13,880 nt of DNA from UBA2136 sp047635695 (GCA_047635695.1 JBLILN010000031.1:1-13880), one strand, 5' to 3'; positions 6,743 to 13,880 are shown, numbered from the stretch's first letter. The notes: a model not told the origin generated them from the letters alone. Numbers and translations: made by a program.

Positions 6743-8365
6743 ATGACAACGCCAAAAGTAAGTGAATTAAGAGAAAAAACATCAGCTACAGGTTTTTATA
6801 TGCCATTAAAGTCCCTTTTAACGTGGGGTACTTCTATTTTTATGTTTATGTTGTTTTTAGGACTGTTGGTTTCTTACTTTTTAGTAAGTAGTCGAGAGTC
6901 ATCTTTATACAACGGCTTACAAAACCGCATAGAAATTATGACCCAAGACAGGTCTGAGCTTATTCAATCATGGGCTATCAATTTACAAAAAACAGGTTCT
7001 CATATTGCAAATGCTGATGTTATCCGCTTATTTGCATCAGAAAGTGATATGGCGCTGCAAGATAACAATGTTGAAGTTTCAAATTCTATCCGTCAACAGG
7101 CTAAATATTTCCAAATTACGATGGACGAATATGTTAAACAAAATAACCTTGCAAATGCCTATATTGCAGGTCAGGGTGGCGAGGTGTTTTTAAAGTCATC
7201 AGCCGCTGCTGGTTTAACGTCTGCCTATAAAAAATACGTAGACCATGTCATCGATACAGGTAAAACATTTTTCTCACCTTTTACAGTAGAAGATGGTGAG
7301 ATTATTACAGTTGTTGCAAGGCCAATATTTGCTCTGGACGTTGTTAGTTCATCACCTAAAACAGTGGCTACATTAGTAAGTAGCTTTGTTGTTACAGATA
7401 ATATATTGCACTTCCTAAAAGAAGGGCCTTTAAATAAAGCCGGCGAAAAAACACATATACTACAGGACAACTTTGGTGTTATGCAGTCTATTGCTCTGGC
7501 AAATAAAATACCAACTCTTTACAGCCTTAAAAGTAATAAAATTGAAAATATCCTCGTAGGTAAACGTACGCGAGAAGAGTTTGGTTTCAGTAAAAGCATG
7601 GTCGGTGATAAAAACACATTTGCCGCAACTCGTTATGTCTATGGTACACCGTTTGTTGTATTACAGGAATATGAAGAAAAGGCTGCGTTGTTACCGATTA
7701 AGCAGTACTCGGCAAGTGTGCATAGTTTGATGCTTCTTGTTATATTTGTCCTAAGCTTTTCTGTGCTTCTTATGTTGAATTATGTTGTAAGTAGCCGTAA
7801 TCGTCACCGTGTAAATCATCAGCAACAGGTATTGAATGCCTTGGTGAAGTCGGTTGAAATACGTGACCCTTACTTAAGTGGACACCATGCACGTGTTGCA
7901 AAAATTTCACTAGATATTGCAAACCAAATGCGTTTAAGTATCCCTGAAAGGTCAACATTATATTACGCAGCAATGCTTTCTGGTATTGGTAAGATTTTTG
8001 TACCGCGTCGTATTTTAACTAAACCAGGTAAATTAACAGCAACTGAAACAGCTACATTGCGCCAACACATAAATTATGCAATGGATGTTTTAGGGGACAT
8101 GGAGTTTGAGTTCCCGATAGCTGAAGTGATTGAACAAATGTACGAACGTATCGATGGTACAGGTTACCCTAATAGCAAGCAAGGGCCTGAAATTAACTTT
8201 CTTTCGCGTATTCTTGGTGCAGCAGACGTTTATTGTGCTTTAACTAAGCCACGTGCTTATCGTGACGCTATGTCTGTTAAGAAAGCATTAGAAATTATGG
8301 AAGAAGAAAAAGATAAATACGACAAAGGTGTTGTCGGTGTTTTGCAAACTATCAAAGAAAATTAA
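6743..8365 (+). CDS. Membrane sensor protein with degenerate HD-GYP domain; candidate LapD replacement
   Basis: This 540-residue protein has a transmembrane helix at about 26-48, a periplasmic region of roughly 275 residues (50-325), a second helix at about 326-350 and a cytoplasmic HD-GYP domain (about 362-535). The periplasmic part looks like a CACHE/PAS-type sensor (AYIAGQGGEVFLKSS near 139-153); no HAMP domain is evident. The HD-GYP fold is recognisable from GHHARVA (380-386), the GK-x-FVP segment, KPGKLT, DGTGYP (471-476), ADVYCALT and RAYRDAMS. Key metal ligands are lost: the HD pair in LHDIGK is Ser413-Gly414, and the His-His before ERWDG is Met466-Tyr467. His442 and Asp495 remain. It therefore probably cannot hydrolyse c-di-GMP but might still bind it. 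It is the last gene of the operon, 4 nt after lapG, where a regulator of LapG would be expected. Its role is inferred. AGAGG at 6727-6731 is the probable ribosome site. Confidence 0.88.
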   Translation: MTTPKVSELREKTSATGFYMPLKSLLTWGTSIFMFMLFLGLLVSYFLVSSRESSLYNGLQNRIEIMTQDRSELIQSWAINLQKTGSHIANADVIRLFASESDMALQDNNVEVSNSIRQQAKYFQITMDEYVKQNNLANAYIAGQGGEVFLKSSAAAGLTSAYKKYVDHVIDTGKTFFSPFTVEDGEIITVVARPIFALDVVSSSPKTVATLVSSFVVTDNILHFLKEGPLNKAGEKTHILQDNFGVMQSIALANKIPTLYSLKSNKIENILVGKRTREEFGFSKSMVGDKNTFAATRYVYGTPFVVLQEYEEKAALLPIKQYSASVHSLMLLVIFVLSFSVLLMLNYVVSSRNRHRVNHQQQVLNALVKSVEIRDPYLSGHHARVAKISLDIANQMRLSIPERSTLYYAAMLSGIGKIFVPRRILTKPGKLTATETATLRQHINYAMDVLGDMEFEFPIAEVIEQMYERIDGTGYPNSKQGPEINFLSRILGAADVYCALTKPRAYRDAMSVKKALEIMEEEKDKYDKGVVGVLQTIKEN

Positions 8366-8380
8366 TAATTTCTTGAATAA

Positions 8381-8406
8381 AAAAAGAGCCTTACGGTTCT
8401 TTTTTT
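8381..8406. terminator. Bidirectional rho-independent terminator
   Basis: AAAAAGAGCC pairs with GGTTCTTTTT (one G-T pair) around a TTAC loop, with T runs on both strands. It sits between the convergent adhesion operon (ends 8365) and the cytochrome c operon (ends 8405), and its right edge overlaps the stop codon of the thioredoxin gene. Confidence 0.85.
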
Positions 8407-8965
8407 ATTTCATATTATGCAGTGTTTTTCTTATGCCTATACCAGACCAGTCATAAGCACCCACAATTTTATCAACGAGCTCTCTTTTGTTGTTGATGAT
8501 GAATGTTTCAGGTGTCTTTTGCACATTAAATATTTTAAGAGAGATATCTTTATTTTTATCCCAACCCCAGTATATATGAGGATTATTCATTGGCTCCGCA
8601 TATCGCTGTTTAAAAGCGTTGTAAGCTTTTTGTGCATCTAACTCATTGTCATCGATAGAAATGGTTAAAAGGGCGACTTTACCATTCATATCAGCCACAA
8701 GTTCAAACAGTTCATCCATCTCTGTCACGCATATAGTACACCACGAAGCCCAAAAATTTAAAAGAATAACCTCTTCTTTCATTGCATGTACGTTAATGTG
8801 CTTATTATTCAGTAAATATTTTACACTGAACATTGGCAACGGCATTGTATTTTGTACTAAATGATTGTTTAAAGGGCTTGGTTCCGGTTGAAGCCAAGAG
8901 TCGTATAAAATAGCCATTCCAGAGATAGTGATAAATGCAAATAATACACATAATTTAATTTTCAC
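8405..8965 (-). CDS. TlpA/ResA/CcmG-like membrane-anchored thioredoxin
   Basis: This 186-residue protein has an uncleaved N-terminal anchor helix (about 4-22) and a periplasmic thioredoxin fold. The redox motif is WCTIC with Cys76 and Cys79, followed by the family cis-proline at Thr151-Pro152 (QKTPETF). Its probable job is to reduce haem-binding CxxCH cysteines of apocytochromes c for the synthase encoded just upstream. This follows from operon position and from the known role of ResA/CcsX in System II. The start is GTG (8963-8965), overlapping the ccsBA TGA as GTGA and preceded by a perfect AAGGAGG. A source of reductant (CcdA or DsbD) is not in this window. Family is certain; exact partner is inferred. 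Confidence 0.87.
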   Translation of the reverse strand: MKIKLCVLFAFITISGMAILYDSWLQPEPSPLNNHLVQNTMPLPMFSVKYLLNNKHINVHAMKEEVILLNFWASWCTICVTEMDELFELVADMNGKVALLTISIDDNELDAQKAYNAFKQRYAEPMNNPHIYWGWDKNKDISLKIFNVQKTPETFIINNKRELVDKIVGAYDWSGIGIRKTLHNMK

Positions 8966-11730
8966 GCCTTGGCCTCCTTATCTTTTGTTTTATAAGTATT
9001 TAATACGACTAAAACTAAAATGAACAACATTTCAGCAGTGCAAAATAGTATAAGGTTTAGCAATATATTATTGGTAAAGCCGTAGGAATGTAAACCAACG
9101 CCAAGTAAATTAACGCCAAACCATGCAAGTGCCACCATAATATTTGTAGCGGCCACACCTGCAGCAAAGTATAGCGGCTGTAATTTACCAGAAATACGGC
9201 CATGTAATAACCAAATTAACCACATACAAATAAGCATGGCACCGTTTTCTTTTGGATCCCATCCCCAAAAACGTCCCCATGATTGATCTGCCCATATACC
9301 GCCGAGTATAGTCCCTAATGTTGAAAAGAATAGGGCGACAAGTGTTGCACCAAGCATGTTTTTCGTTAGAATATCGAGTGTTTTTTTGAGATGAGGTTTT
9401 CTGGACTTTGTTACCAAATAAATGTGACCAAGTAGACCTGCCACTAAACAACAGCCGTAGCCGATGGTGATAGTCACAACATGTGTGGCCAACCAAAAGT
9501 TTGTATTTAATACAGCGTCTAACATACCTAAAGTATCACCTTCACTGGCATAACGTAGGGAGATGAATTGTAAAAATATACCGATGACAGAGCCAATAAA
9601 TATTCCTATACCATCCTTTTTTCTGTATTCAAATATTAAGGAAAATATCACTGCTATAAGGCTAACAAAGAGAACTGATTCATACAACGTGGTTACAGGT
9701 GGTCTCGACATAATAAACATGCGTACAAGAATACCTGCTGTATGAATTATACACCCTAAACCAAGCATAGCATGAGATAATACTCTTAATTTTTTTCTAT
9801 ATATTAAGCCCGAAATCATTAATAAAACAAGGCTAGACACATAAAAAATGATACTTGTTTTAAAGGGCTTTATTTTGTTAGAAATAACTTCCAATACAAG
9901 TTTGTTTGGTGACGCTTTAATGTTGGATAAGGGTAATGTTTGAGTATAAATAAAGTTACTGAGTGCCGTAAAGTTCTCTAAGTTTTTTTGTCTATAGGCT
10001 AAAGCTATATTTTGCCATTTTTGTAATAGCTTGGCTGTTGCAGGTGACCCTTGACCTTCATTTAAAATATCCCACGGGCTATGCCAATTGCTACTGTTTC
10101 CCCACTGTGCAGGCACAATTTTAAGTAACTTACTTTCCTCGTTTAAATTAAAACTCTGGCTGATTTTATAATATTTTACAGTGTTTTTATAAAGTGTTAG
10201 TATTTGATTTTGCTCAAGCGTACGAATGTTTTTCTCTATTTTTTCAAGGGGTTTTATTGTGTTTAAATGCGTTTTGGTTGCATGGATTATTTCTTGAAAT
10301 GAATATCTGTGGTTTGGGCGTTTAGGCAGCTCTAAAGCTAGTACAACAGCAGGGTTGCTAATATCAAAAATAAGCCTCTGATAGGCATTTTGATGATCGA
10401 ATAATGCTTCTGCAAGCCAGTTGCTTGCACTCATGTTTTCCAAAGAATCTTTGCCGTTAAATGTGGTAAGCCAATGGCGCGCAAAGGTATCTAAAGGTTT
10501 AATTCGACCATTTTCTAAAATAGGAATAGTGTCAAATGAACTTGACGAAATATCGATATTATTTGCATGGGCGCTAGGCGAAATAAAGGCGAATAGAATG
10601 AGAATTAAAGCAGAATACTTGTGGATTAAACGCGGAATCCGAACGCATAAATGAATGAAGAGCCCCAGACATAAAAGGCTGCTCGATATATAAGGGAAAA
10701 GCCTGCCAATATTATTAACAACAGCTAAAACGGTAGTATCACGTGACCCTTCAATATAACTTGACTGGAAAAATGTATAGCCTTTATAACGTAAAGGTTC
10801 GTTCATTGAAATAATACTATGCCACGTTAAATCACCATCCATCAAAACAACTTCAGAGCTATAGTTTTGTGCTTGATCACTCCCAGCATAACGATCAACT
10901 TTAAATTTATTTAATTTAATTTTAAAGGGCAGGTAGGTACGTTTATGGCGCAGCTCAATGCGAAAAATATTTTGACCATCTTTTACAATAGGTTTAAATG
11001 GCATATCTTGGAAAAGGGTGTAAGTTTTTGAGTTTTTCTTTGTGGTGACATTTAAGATGACAGCAGCCTGGTTCATCTCATTTTCTTTTAACAGAGGTAA
11101 AGATGAAATACGGTAACTATTACTAGAAACATGATGCTCTTCATTCAAGATATTTTTATGATATTTTTCAACCAATGCATTGCGATGATACTGCAATATT
11201 TCAGCTGTAAATGGTAAGTTTTTATGAGTAATTATTTTACCAGCTTGTAACCAGTCTTCATTGAAGGCTGTAACTTTTTCCGTGCCATTATTTTTTATTT
11301 CAATAACGGCAATCTCAAGTTTATGATAGTCACTCACATATTGGCTCTCTATGCCTTCTTCTATGACCATATTACCTTCACTGCTAAAGTTAGCTGTTAA
11401 AAAACTACCTAAAAATAGCATAAGAATTGAAAGGTGCGTCACAAGTGTTCCTATGTTTTTACGTTGCCATTTTTCAAGCATTGTTTTGGACAGTAATCCA
11501 AAGAAAATTAAAGACATCACAGTATAACCACTTGGAAGAGGAATGATGTCGCCGATCATTATAAAAAAGGATGAGAAATATTGTTTTTGTGCCGCATAAA
11601 GACCAATATCTTTCTGAGCAATGGTACCGGCGACAAGTAAAATCATCAACCATAATAATAGTATGAAAAAGACGTCAGTTCTTGAACTGAAATGAACCAA
11701 CTTTAAAAATATATTTTTAAGATTTATCAT
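8962..11730 (-). CDS. ccsBA: Fused ResB-CcsA cytochrome c synthase (CcsBA, System II)
   Basis: This 922-residue inner-membrane protein exports haem and attaches it to apocytochromes c. The N-terminal ResB/CcsB part has helices near 20-40, 70-87 and 93-115, a large periplasmic region, then a helix near 345-365. A hydrophobic segment ending SAHA (about 372-389) leads into a periplasmic middle domain (390-620) with NGRIKPLDTFARHW, seen in large fused CcsBA/NrfI proteins. The CcsA part (625-915) holds the tryptophan-rich haem-binding WWD segment at 813-830 (WADQSWGRFWGWDPKENG). All four expected haem histidines can be assigned: TM-His H99 and H843, and periplasmic H750 (LATHVV) and H881 (GVGLHSYGF). 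The order and spacing fit the characterised Helicobacter CcsBA. The ATG overlaps the lipoprotein stop as ATGA and is preceded by GAAGG. It is complete and apparently functional. Confidence 0.93.
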   Translation of the reverse strand: MINLKNIFLKLVHFSSRTDVFFILLLWLMILLVAGTIAQKDIGLYAAQKQYFSSFFIMIGDIIPLPSGYTVMSLIFFGLLSKTMLEKWQRKNIGTLVTHLSILMLFLGSFLTANFSSEGNMVIEEGIESQYVSDYHKLEIAVIEIKNNGTEKVTAFNEDWLQAGKIITHKNLPFTAEILQYHRNALVEKYHKNILNEEHHVSSNSYRISSLPLLKENEMNQAAVILNVTTKKNSKTYTLFQDMPFKPIVKDGQNIFRIELRHKRTYLPFKIKLNKFKVDRYAGSDQAQNYSSEVVLMDGDLTWHSIISMNEPLRYKGYTFFQSSYIEGSRDTTVLAVVNNIGRLFPYISSSLLCLGLFIHLCVRIPRLIHKYSALILILFAFISPSAHANNIDISSSSFDTIPILENGRIKPLDTFARHWLTTFNGKDSLENMSASNWLAEALFDHQNAYQRLIFDISNPAVVLALELPKRPNHRYSFQEIIHATKTHLNTIKPLEKIEKNIRTLEQNQILTLYKNTVKYYKISQSFNLNEESKLLKIVPAQWGNSSNWHSPWDILNEGQGSPATAKLLQKWQNIALAYRQKNLENFTALSNFIYTQTLPLSNIKASPNKLVLEVISNKIKPFKTSIIFYVSSLVLLMISGLIYRKKLRVLSHAMLGLGCIIHTAGILVRMFIMSRPPVTTLYESVLFVSLIAVIFSLIFEYRKKDGIGIFIGSVIGIFLQFISLRYASEGDTLGMLDAVLNTNFWLATHVVTITIGYGCCLVAGLLGHIYLVTKSRKPHLKKTLDILTKNMLGATLVALFFSTLGTILGGIWADQSWGRFWGWDPKENGAMLICMWLIWLLHGRISGKLQPLYFAAGVAATNIMVALAWFGVNLLGVGLHSYGFTNNILLNLILFCTAEMLFILVLVVLNTYKTKDKEAKA
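8973..8979 (-). promoter_or_regulatory. Strong ribosome binding site deciding a GTG start
   Basis: AAGGAGG lies 7 nt before the GTG at 8965, inside the end of ccsBA. It supports GTG rather than a later ATG as the start of the thioredoxin gene and gives it initiation independent of upstream coupling. Confidence 0.8.
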
Positions 11731-12332
11731 TTTTTAACACCTTCAACAAATTTTACAAAACTATCTGTTTGCTGTTCTACTGTAAGGATAGGGCCACGTA
11801 TTTTTATAAATAATGAACCGTCTAATTGTTCAAATACGGCGGTTAGTAACGCTTCATTTGTTGATGTGTTTTGTAGTTTTATAAATTGTATGTTACCAAG
11901 CTTTGTTTTTATAAGGCGCGCTGTATCAGCGTAATCACTTGTTTCGTTGATGCCTATTTTTTTTTGCCAACGTTTGATATTGCTGTTTAATGTGCCGGCA
12001 CTTCCTTTAAGAAAACTTAAAGAAACGGTGGCTGTAGTATGTGCATTTTCTGTGTATTTATCTGAATTTTCAGGTGCTAAAAATAAGGCTAATTGCATAG
12101 GGTTTTGAGGTGTTCTATATTGCCAATGAGAAGGAGCCTGCCATATAAATCCGGCACCTGTCGTTGTACGTAAGGACATGCTATCGGGTTTTGCTGTGTA
12201 TTGATTAATAGAATTTTCACTATCACAGGCGCTGAGTGTGACACACAGTATTAAGAGATGAATTAGTCGATTAAAAATTGTCACGAATGGATCGCTTTTC
12301 TTATTTGTAAAAATATATGCAGAAGATAGCAC
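11727..12332 (-). CDS. Unrecognised lipoprotein at the head of the cytochrome c operon
   Basis: This protein of up to 201 residues has a lipobox, LSAC, after a hydrophobic stretch, so the mature form starts at a lipidated Cys (residue 36 of the long form). I do not recognise a named family. The mature part has FIWQAPSHWQYR, MQLALFL, FLKGSAGTLNSNIKRWQKKIG and a C-terminal strand-rich region. From memory, this W-P-x-x-W ... G-x-x-G-x-x-x-x-N-x-x-R-W pattern recurs in uncharacterised secreted proteins of other bacteria. The start is uncertain: the long form begins with GTG at 12330-12332, and a second GTG at 12282-12284 would give a tidy 19-residue lipoprotein signal; neither has a clear Shine-Dalgarno site. 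The stop overlaps the ccsBA ATG by 4 nt, so it is translationally coupled and may assist cytochrome c maturation. That role is inferred from position only. Confidence 0.75.
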   Translation of the reverse strand: MLSSAYIFTNKKSDPFVTIFNRLIHLLILCVTLSACDSENSINQYTAKPDSMSLRTTTGAGFIWQAPSHWQYRTPQNPMQLALFLAPENSDKYTENAHTTATVSLSFLKGSAGTLNSNIKRWQKKIGINETSDYADTARLIKTKLGNIQFIKLQNTSTNEALLTAVFEQLDGSLFIKIRGPILTVEQQTDSFVKFVEGVKK

Positions 12333-12366
12333 AATTGACTATTTCAGGAAACAAAACATTAGGAAT

Positions 12367-12389
12367 AAAAAAACACCTTTAAGGTGTTT
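12367..12389 (-). terminator. Rho-independent terminator after tRNA-Ser
   Basis: On the minus strand AAACACC, a TTAAA loop and GGTGTTT are followed directly by a T run. It begins about 9 nt past the tRNA CCA end and isolates the tRNA from the lipoprotein operon, whose own promoter must therefore lie in or after the short stretch 12333-12366. Confidence 0.88.
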
Positions 12390-12397
12390 AAATAAAA

Positions 12398-12486
12398 TGG
12401 CGGACAGTGTGGGATTCGAACCCACGGAGGGCGAACCCTCACATCCTTAGCAGGGATGCACCTTAAGCCACTCAGCCAACTGTCCG
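12398..12486 (-). tRNA. tRNA-Ser(GCT)
   Basis: The cloverleaf is complete: acceptor CGGACAG/CTGTCCG, anticodon stem CATCC/GGATG with loop CTGCTAA (anticodon GCT, reads AGC/AGU), a long class II variable arm GAGGG-TTCG-CCCTC, T arm GTGGG-TTCGAAT-CCCAC, and an encoded CCA end. No integrated element is seen next to it. Confidence 0.98.
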
Positions 12487-12495
12487 TTAATTGAC

Positions 12496-12524
12496 AAAAT
12501 GCCTTTTTTCAACGGATATGTCAA
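12496..12524 (-). promoter_or_regulatory. Candidate promoter of tRNA-Ser
   Basis: On the minus strand a perfect TTGACA (12524-12519) is followed after 17 bp by CATTTT (12501-12496), about 9 nt before the mature tRNA 5' end. The -35 is ideal and the -10 weak. Confidence 0.45.
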
Positions 12525-12591
12525 TATCTCAATGATAAAAATATGAATTAATTTTATATATATCTACTTTCAATATAGTTAATGCTATTTT

Positions 12592-12618
12592 TTGTGTTAA
12601 ACTACAATGTGTTATATT
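12592..12618 (+). promoter_or_regulatory. Candidate promoter region of the adenine deaminase gene
   Basis: TATATT (12613-12618) is preceded by TTGTGT (12592-12597) at a short 15-bp spacing. TACAAT (12603-12608) is an alternative -10. The region is so AT-rich that chance matches are likely. Confidence 0.28.
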
Positions 12619-12640
12619 TAATAATTTTTTAAGGAAACCA

Positions 12641-13642
12641 ATGGAATCATTTATTGCTAATATGCCTAAAACAGAACTTCATTTACATATTGAAGGTACG
12701 CTTGAGCCTGAACTTATGTTTGAAATTGGCAAACGAAATGGGATAGACCTTCCTTTTGATACAATTGAGGATGTACGTGCAGCCTATAAGTTTGATAATT
12801 TACAGTCATTTTTAGATATTTATTACCAAGGCGCAGGCGTTTTGCAAAATGAGCAGGACTTTTATGATATGACCATGGCGTATTTGAAGCGTGCACATGC
12901 TGATAATGTGAGGCATGCAGAAATTTTCTTCGACCCCCAAACACATACAGAACGTGGCATATCGTTTGACGTCTTTGTATTAGGTATTGACCGCGCATTA
13001 ATAGATGCAGAAAAAAAATGGGGTTTGACCTCAAAATTAATAATGTGCTTCCTTAGGCATTTAGATGAAGACGCTGCAATGAAAACGCTTGAGCAGGCAT
13101 TGCCGTACAAAGAAAAAATTATAGGTGTTGGTTTAGACTCATCAGAGAAAGGGCATCCGCCCAGTAAATTTGAACGTGTTTTTGAAAAAGCACGTAAGGA
13201 AGGTTTTTTGATTGTTGCACATGCAGGAGAAGAGGGGCCAGCAGAATATATATGGCAAGCCTTAAAGCTGTTGAAAGTAATGCGTGTTGATCATGGTGTT
13301 CGTTGTGATGAGGATGAGACCTTGATGGATTACCTCATAAAAGAAAAAATGCCGTTAACGGTTTGCCCTCTTTCCAATATAAAGCTATGTGTTTATGATG
13401 ACATGTCACAACATAATATCAAAAAACTGCTCGATAAAGGCTTGCGCGTGACAGTTAATTCAGACGACCCAGCTTATTTTGGCGGATATATGAACGATAA
13501 TTATAATGCTTTACAAACAAGTTTAAATCTAGATAAAAACGATCTTTATAAATTGGCAAAAAATGGTATTTTATCGTCCTTTATTACAGAGGAACGTCAA
13601 CAATGGTTACAACAAGAGTTGGATGTTTATTTTAATAGATAA
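12641..13642 (+). CDS. ade: Adenine deaminase (adenosine deaminase-like family)
   Basis: This 333-residue cytoplasmic zinc enzyme is predicted to convert adenine to hypoxanthine plus ammonia in purine salvage. Metal and catalytic residues of the amidohydrolase fold are visible: His14 and His16 in LHLHIEG, His194 and Glu197 in AHAGEEGP, His218 in VDHGV, and Asp275-Asp276 in NSDDP. Adenine rather than adenosine is favoured by HIEGTLEPE, where adenosine deaminases have HLDG with an aspartate that contacts the ribose, and by DSSEKGHPPSKFERVF, typical of the Aah1-like and bacterial adenine deaminase branch. Length is normal. The start ATG has AAGGA at 12631-12635, 5 nt upstream. The gene stands alone between two tRNA genes; no purine riboswitch is evident upstream. 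The enzyme family is sure, substrate choice quite likely. Confidence 0.9.
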   Translation: MESFIANMPKTELHLHIEGTLEPELMFEIGKRNGIDLPFDTIEDVRAAYKFDNLQSFLDIYYQGAGVLQNEQDFYDMTMAYLKRAHADNVRHAEIFFDPQTHTERGISFDVFVLGIDRALIDAEKKWGLTSKLIMCFLRHLDEDAAMKTLEQALPYKEKIIGVGLDSSEKGHPPSKFERVFEKARKEGFLIVAHAGEEGPAEYIWQALKLLKVMRVDHGVRCDEDETLMDYLIKEKMPLTVCPLSNIKLCVYDDMSQHNIKKLLDKGLRVTVNSDDPAYFGGYMNDNYNALQTSLNLDKNDLYKLAKNGILSSFITEERQQWLQQELDVYFNR

Positions 13643-13657
13643 ATGTTTATTATGAGT

Positions 13658-13687
13658 TGTAAATATCCGTAAGCGTAAGGGTTTACA
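13658..13687 (+). terminator. Weak stem-loop after the adenine deaminase gene
   Basis: TGTAAA and TTTACA pair across an 18-nt interior that includes a possible CC/GG pair and a CGTAAG direct repeat. There is no T run, so it is at best a weak or factor-assisted terminator. Confidence 0.25.
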
Positions 13688-13751
13688 TGAGTATATAAGT
13701 GTTTGTAGGGCCTCACTGTAAAAAAAAGTGACTTAAAGTAACATTTTTCTC

Positions 13752-13780
13752 TTTACAAGAAGGCGGTGCTTCATTATATT
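13752..13780 (+). promoter_or_regulatory. Promoter of tRNA-Thr
   Basis: TTTACA (13752-13757), a 17-bp spacer and TATATT (13775-13780) form a good sigma70-type promoter. Transcription would start about 10 nt before the mature tRNA. Confidence 0.7.
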
Positions 13781-13797
13781 CCCTAACCAATGGGTAT

Positions 13798-13873
13798 GCC
13801 TGTTTAGCTCAGCTGGTAGAGCAACTGATTTGTAATCAGTAGGTCGGCGGTTCGACTCCGTCAACAGGCACCA
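13798..13873 (+). tRNA. tRNA-Thr(TGT)
   Basis: The 76-nt cloverleaf is complete: acceptor GCCTGTT/AACAGGC, D arm GCTC/GAGC, anticodon stem ACTGA/TCAGT with loop TTTGTAA (anticodon TGT), T arm GGCGG-TTCGACT-CCGTC, and an encoded CCA end. More tRNAs may follow beyond the right edge. Confidence 0.98.
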
Positions 13874-13880
13874 TCTATTT

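Noticed and set aside
6743..8365. Active c-di-GMP phosphodiesterase of the HD-GYP class
   Set aside because: The HD pair is Ser-Gly and the later His-His pair is Met-Tyr, so several metal ligands are missing.
9185..9496. 103-residue minus-strand open frame inside ccsBA
   Set aside because: It lies in another frame of the WWD-containing core of ccsBA, and its Trp- and Gly-rich content simply mirrors that region.
12398..12486. tRNA-Ser as an attachment site of an integrated element
   Set aside because: There is no integrase gene, no partial tRNA repeat and no change in gene content beside it.
12641..13642. Adenosine deaminase
   Set aside because: The HIEG motif and the SSEKGHPPSKF segment fit the adenine deaminase branch better; the aspartate of HLDG typical of adenosine deaminases is absent.
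13700..13735. CACT-(A run)-AGTG stem as a terminator before tRNA-Thr
   Set aside because: The stem is only about five base pairs with an A-rich loop and no T run following; it is too weak to call.

Overview
The window comes from an AT-rich Gram-negative bacterium, most likely a proteobacterium: it has a TolC-type outer-membrane channel, periplasmic proteins, a lipoprotein, and tRNAs with encoded CCA ends. Finer placement cannot be supported from the sequence alone. Nothing looks like an insertion sequence, prophage or CRISPR array, and gene packing is tight.

Positions 1-8365 form a Lap-type surface-adhesion locus. On the minus strand lie the N-terminus of a large cadherin-repeat adhesin (it runs off the left edge) and, upstream of it, a TolC/LapE-like channel. 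Divergently, on the plus strand, one tightly packed operon encodes a LapB-like ABC exporter, a LapC-like membrane-fusion protein, a LapG-like periplasmic cysteine protease and a membrane protein with a periplasmic sensor region and a cytoplasmic HD-GYP domain. The adhesin carries a Pro-Ala-Ala-Gly motif at residues 99-102, which fits the LapG cleavage consensus. In the textbook Pseudomonas system LapG is held by LapD, a c-di-GMP receptor with degenerate GGDEF and EAL domains. No LapD is present here. Its expected place is taken by the HD-GYP protein, whose HD pair reads Ser-Gly and whose later His-His pair reads Met-Tyr. The proposal, an inference, is that a catalytically dead HD-GYP receptor replaces LapD. 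This is the main discovery candidate.

Positions 8405-12332 (minus strand) are an operon of three genes with 4-nt overlaps: an unrecognised lipoprotein, a fused ResB-CcsA (CcsBA) cytochrome c synthase of System II with all four expected histidines, and a TlpA/ResA-like thioredoxin. A bidirectional terminator separates it from the convergent adhesion operon.

Positions 12367-13880 hold tRNA-Ser(GCT) on the minus strand with a strong terminator, an adenine deaminase gene on the plus strand, and tRNA-Thr(TGT) on the plus strand behind a good sigma70-type promoter.
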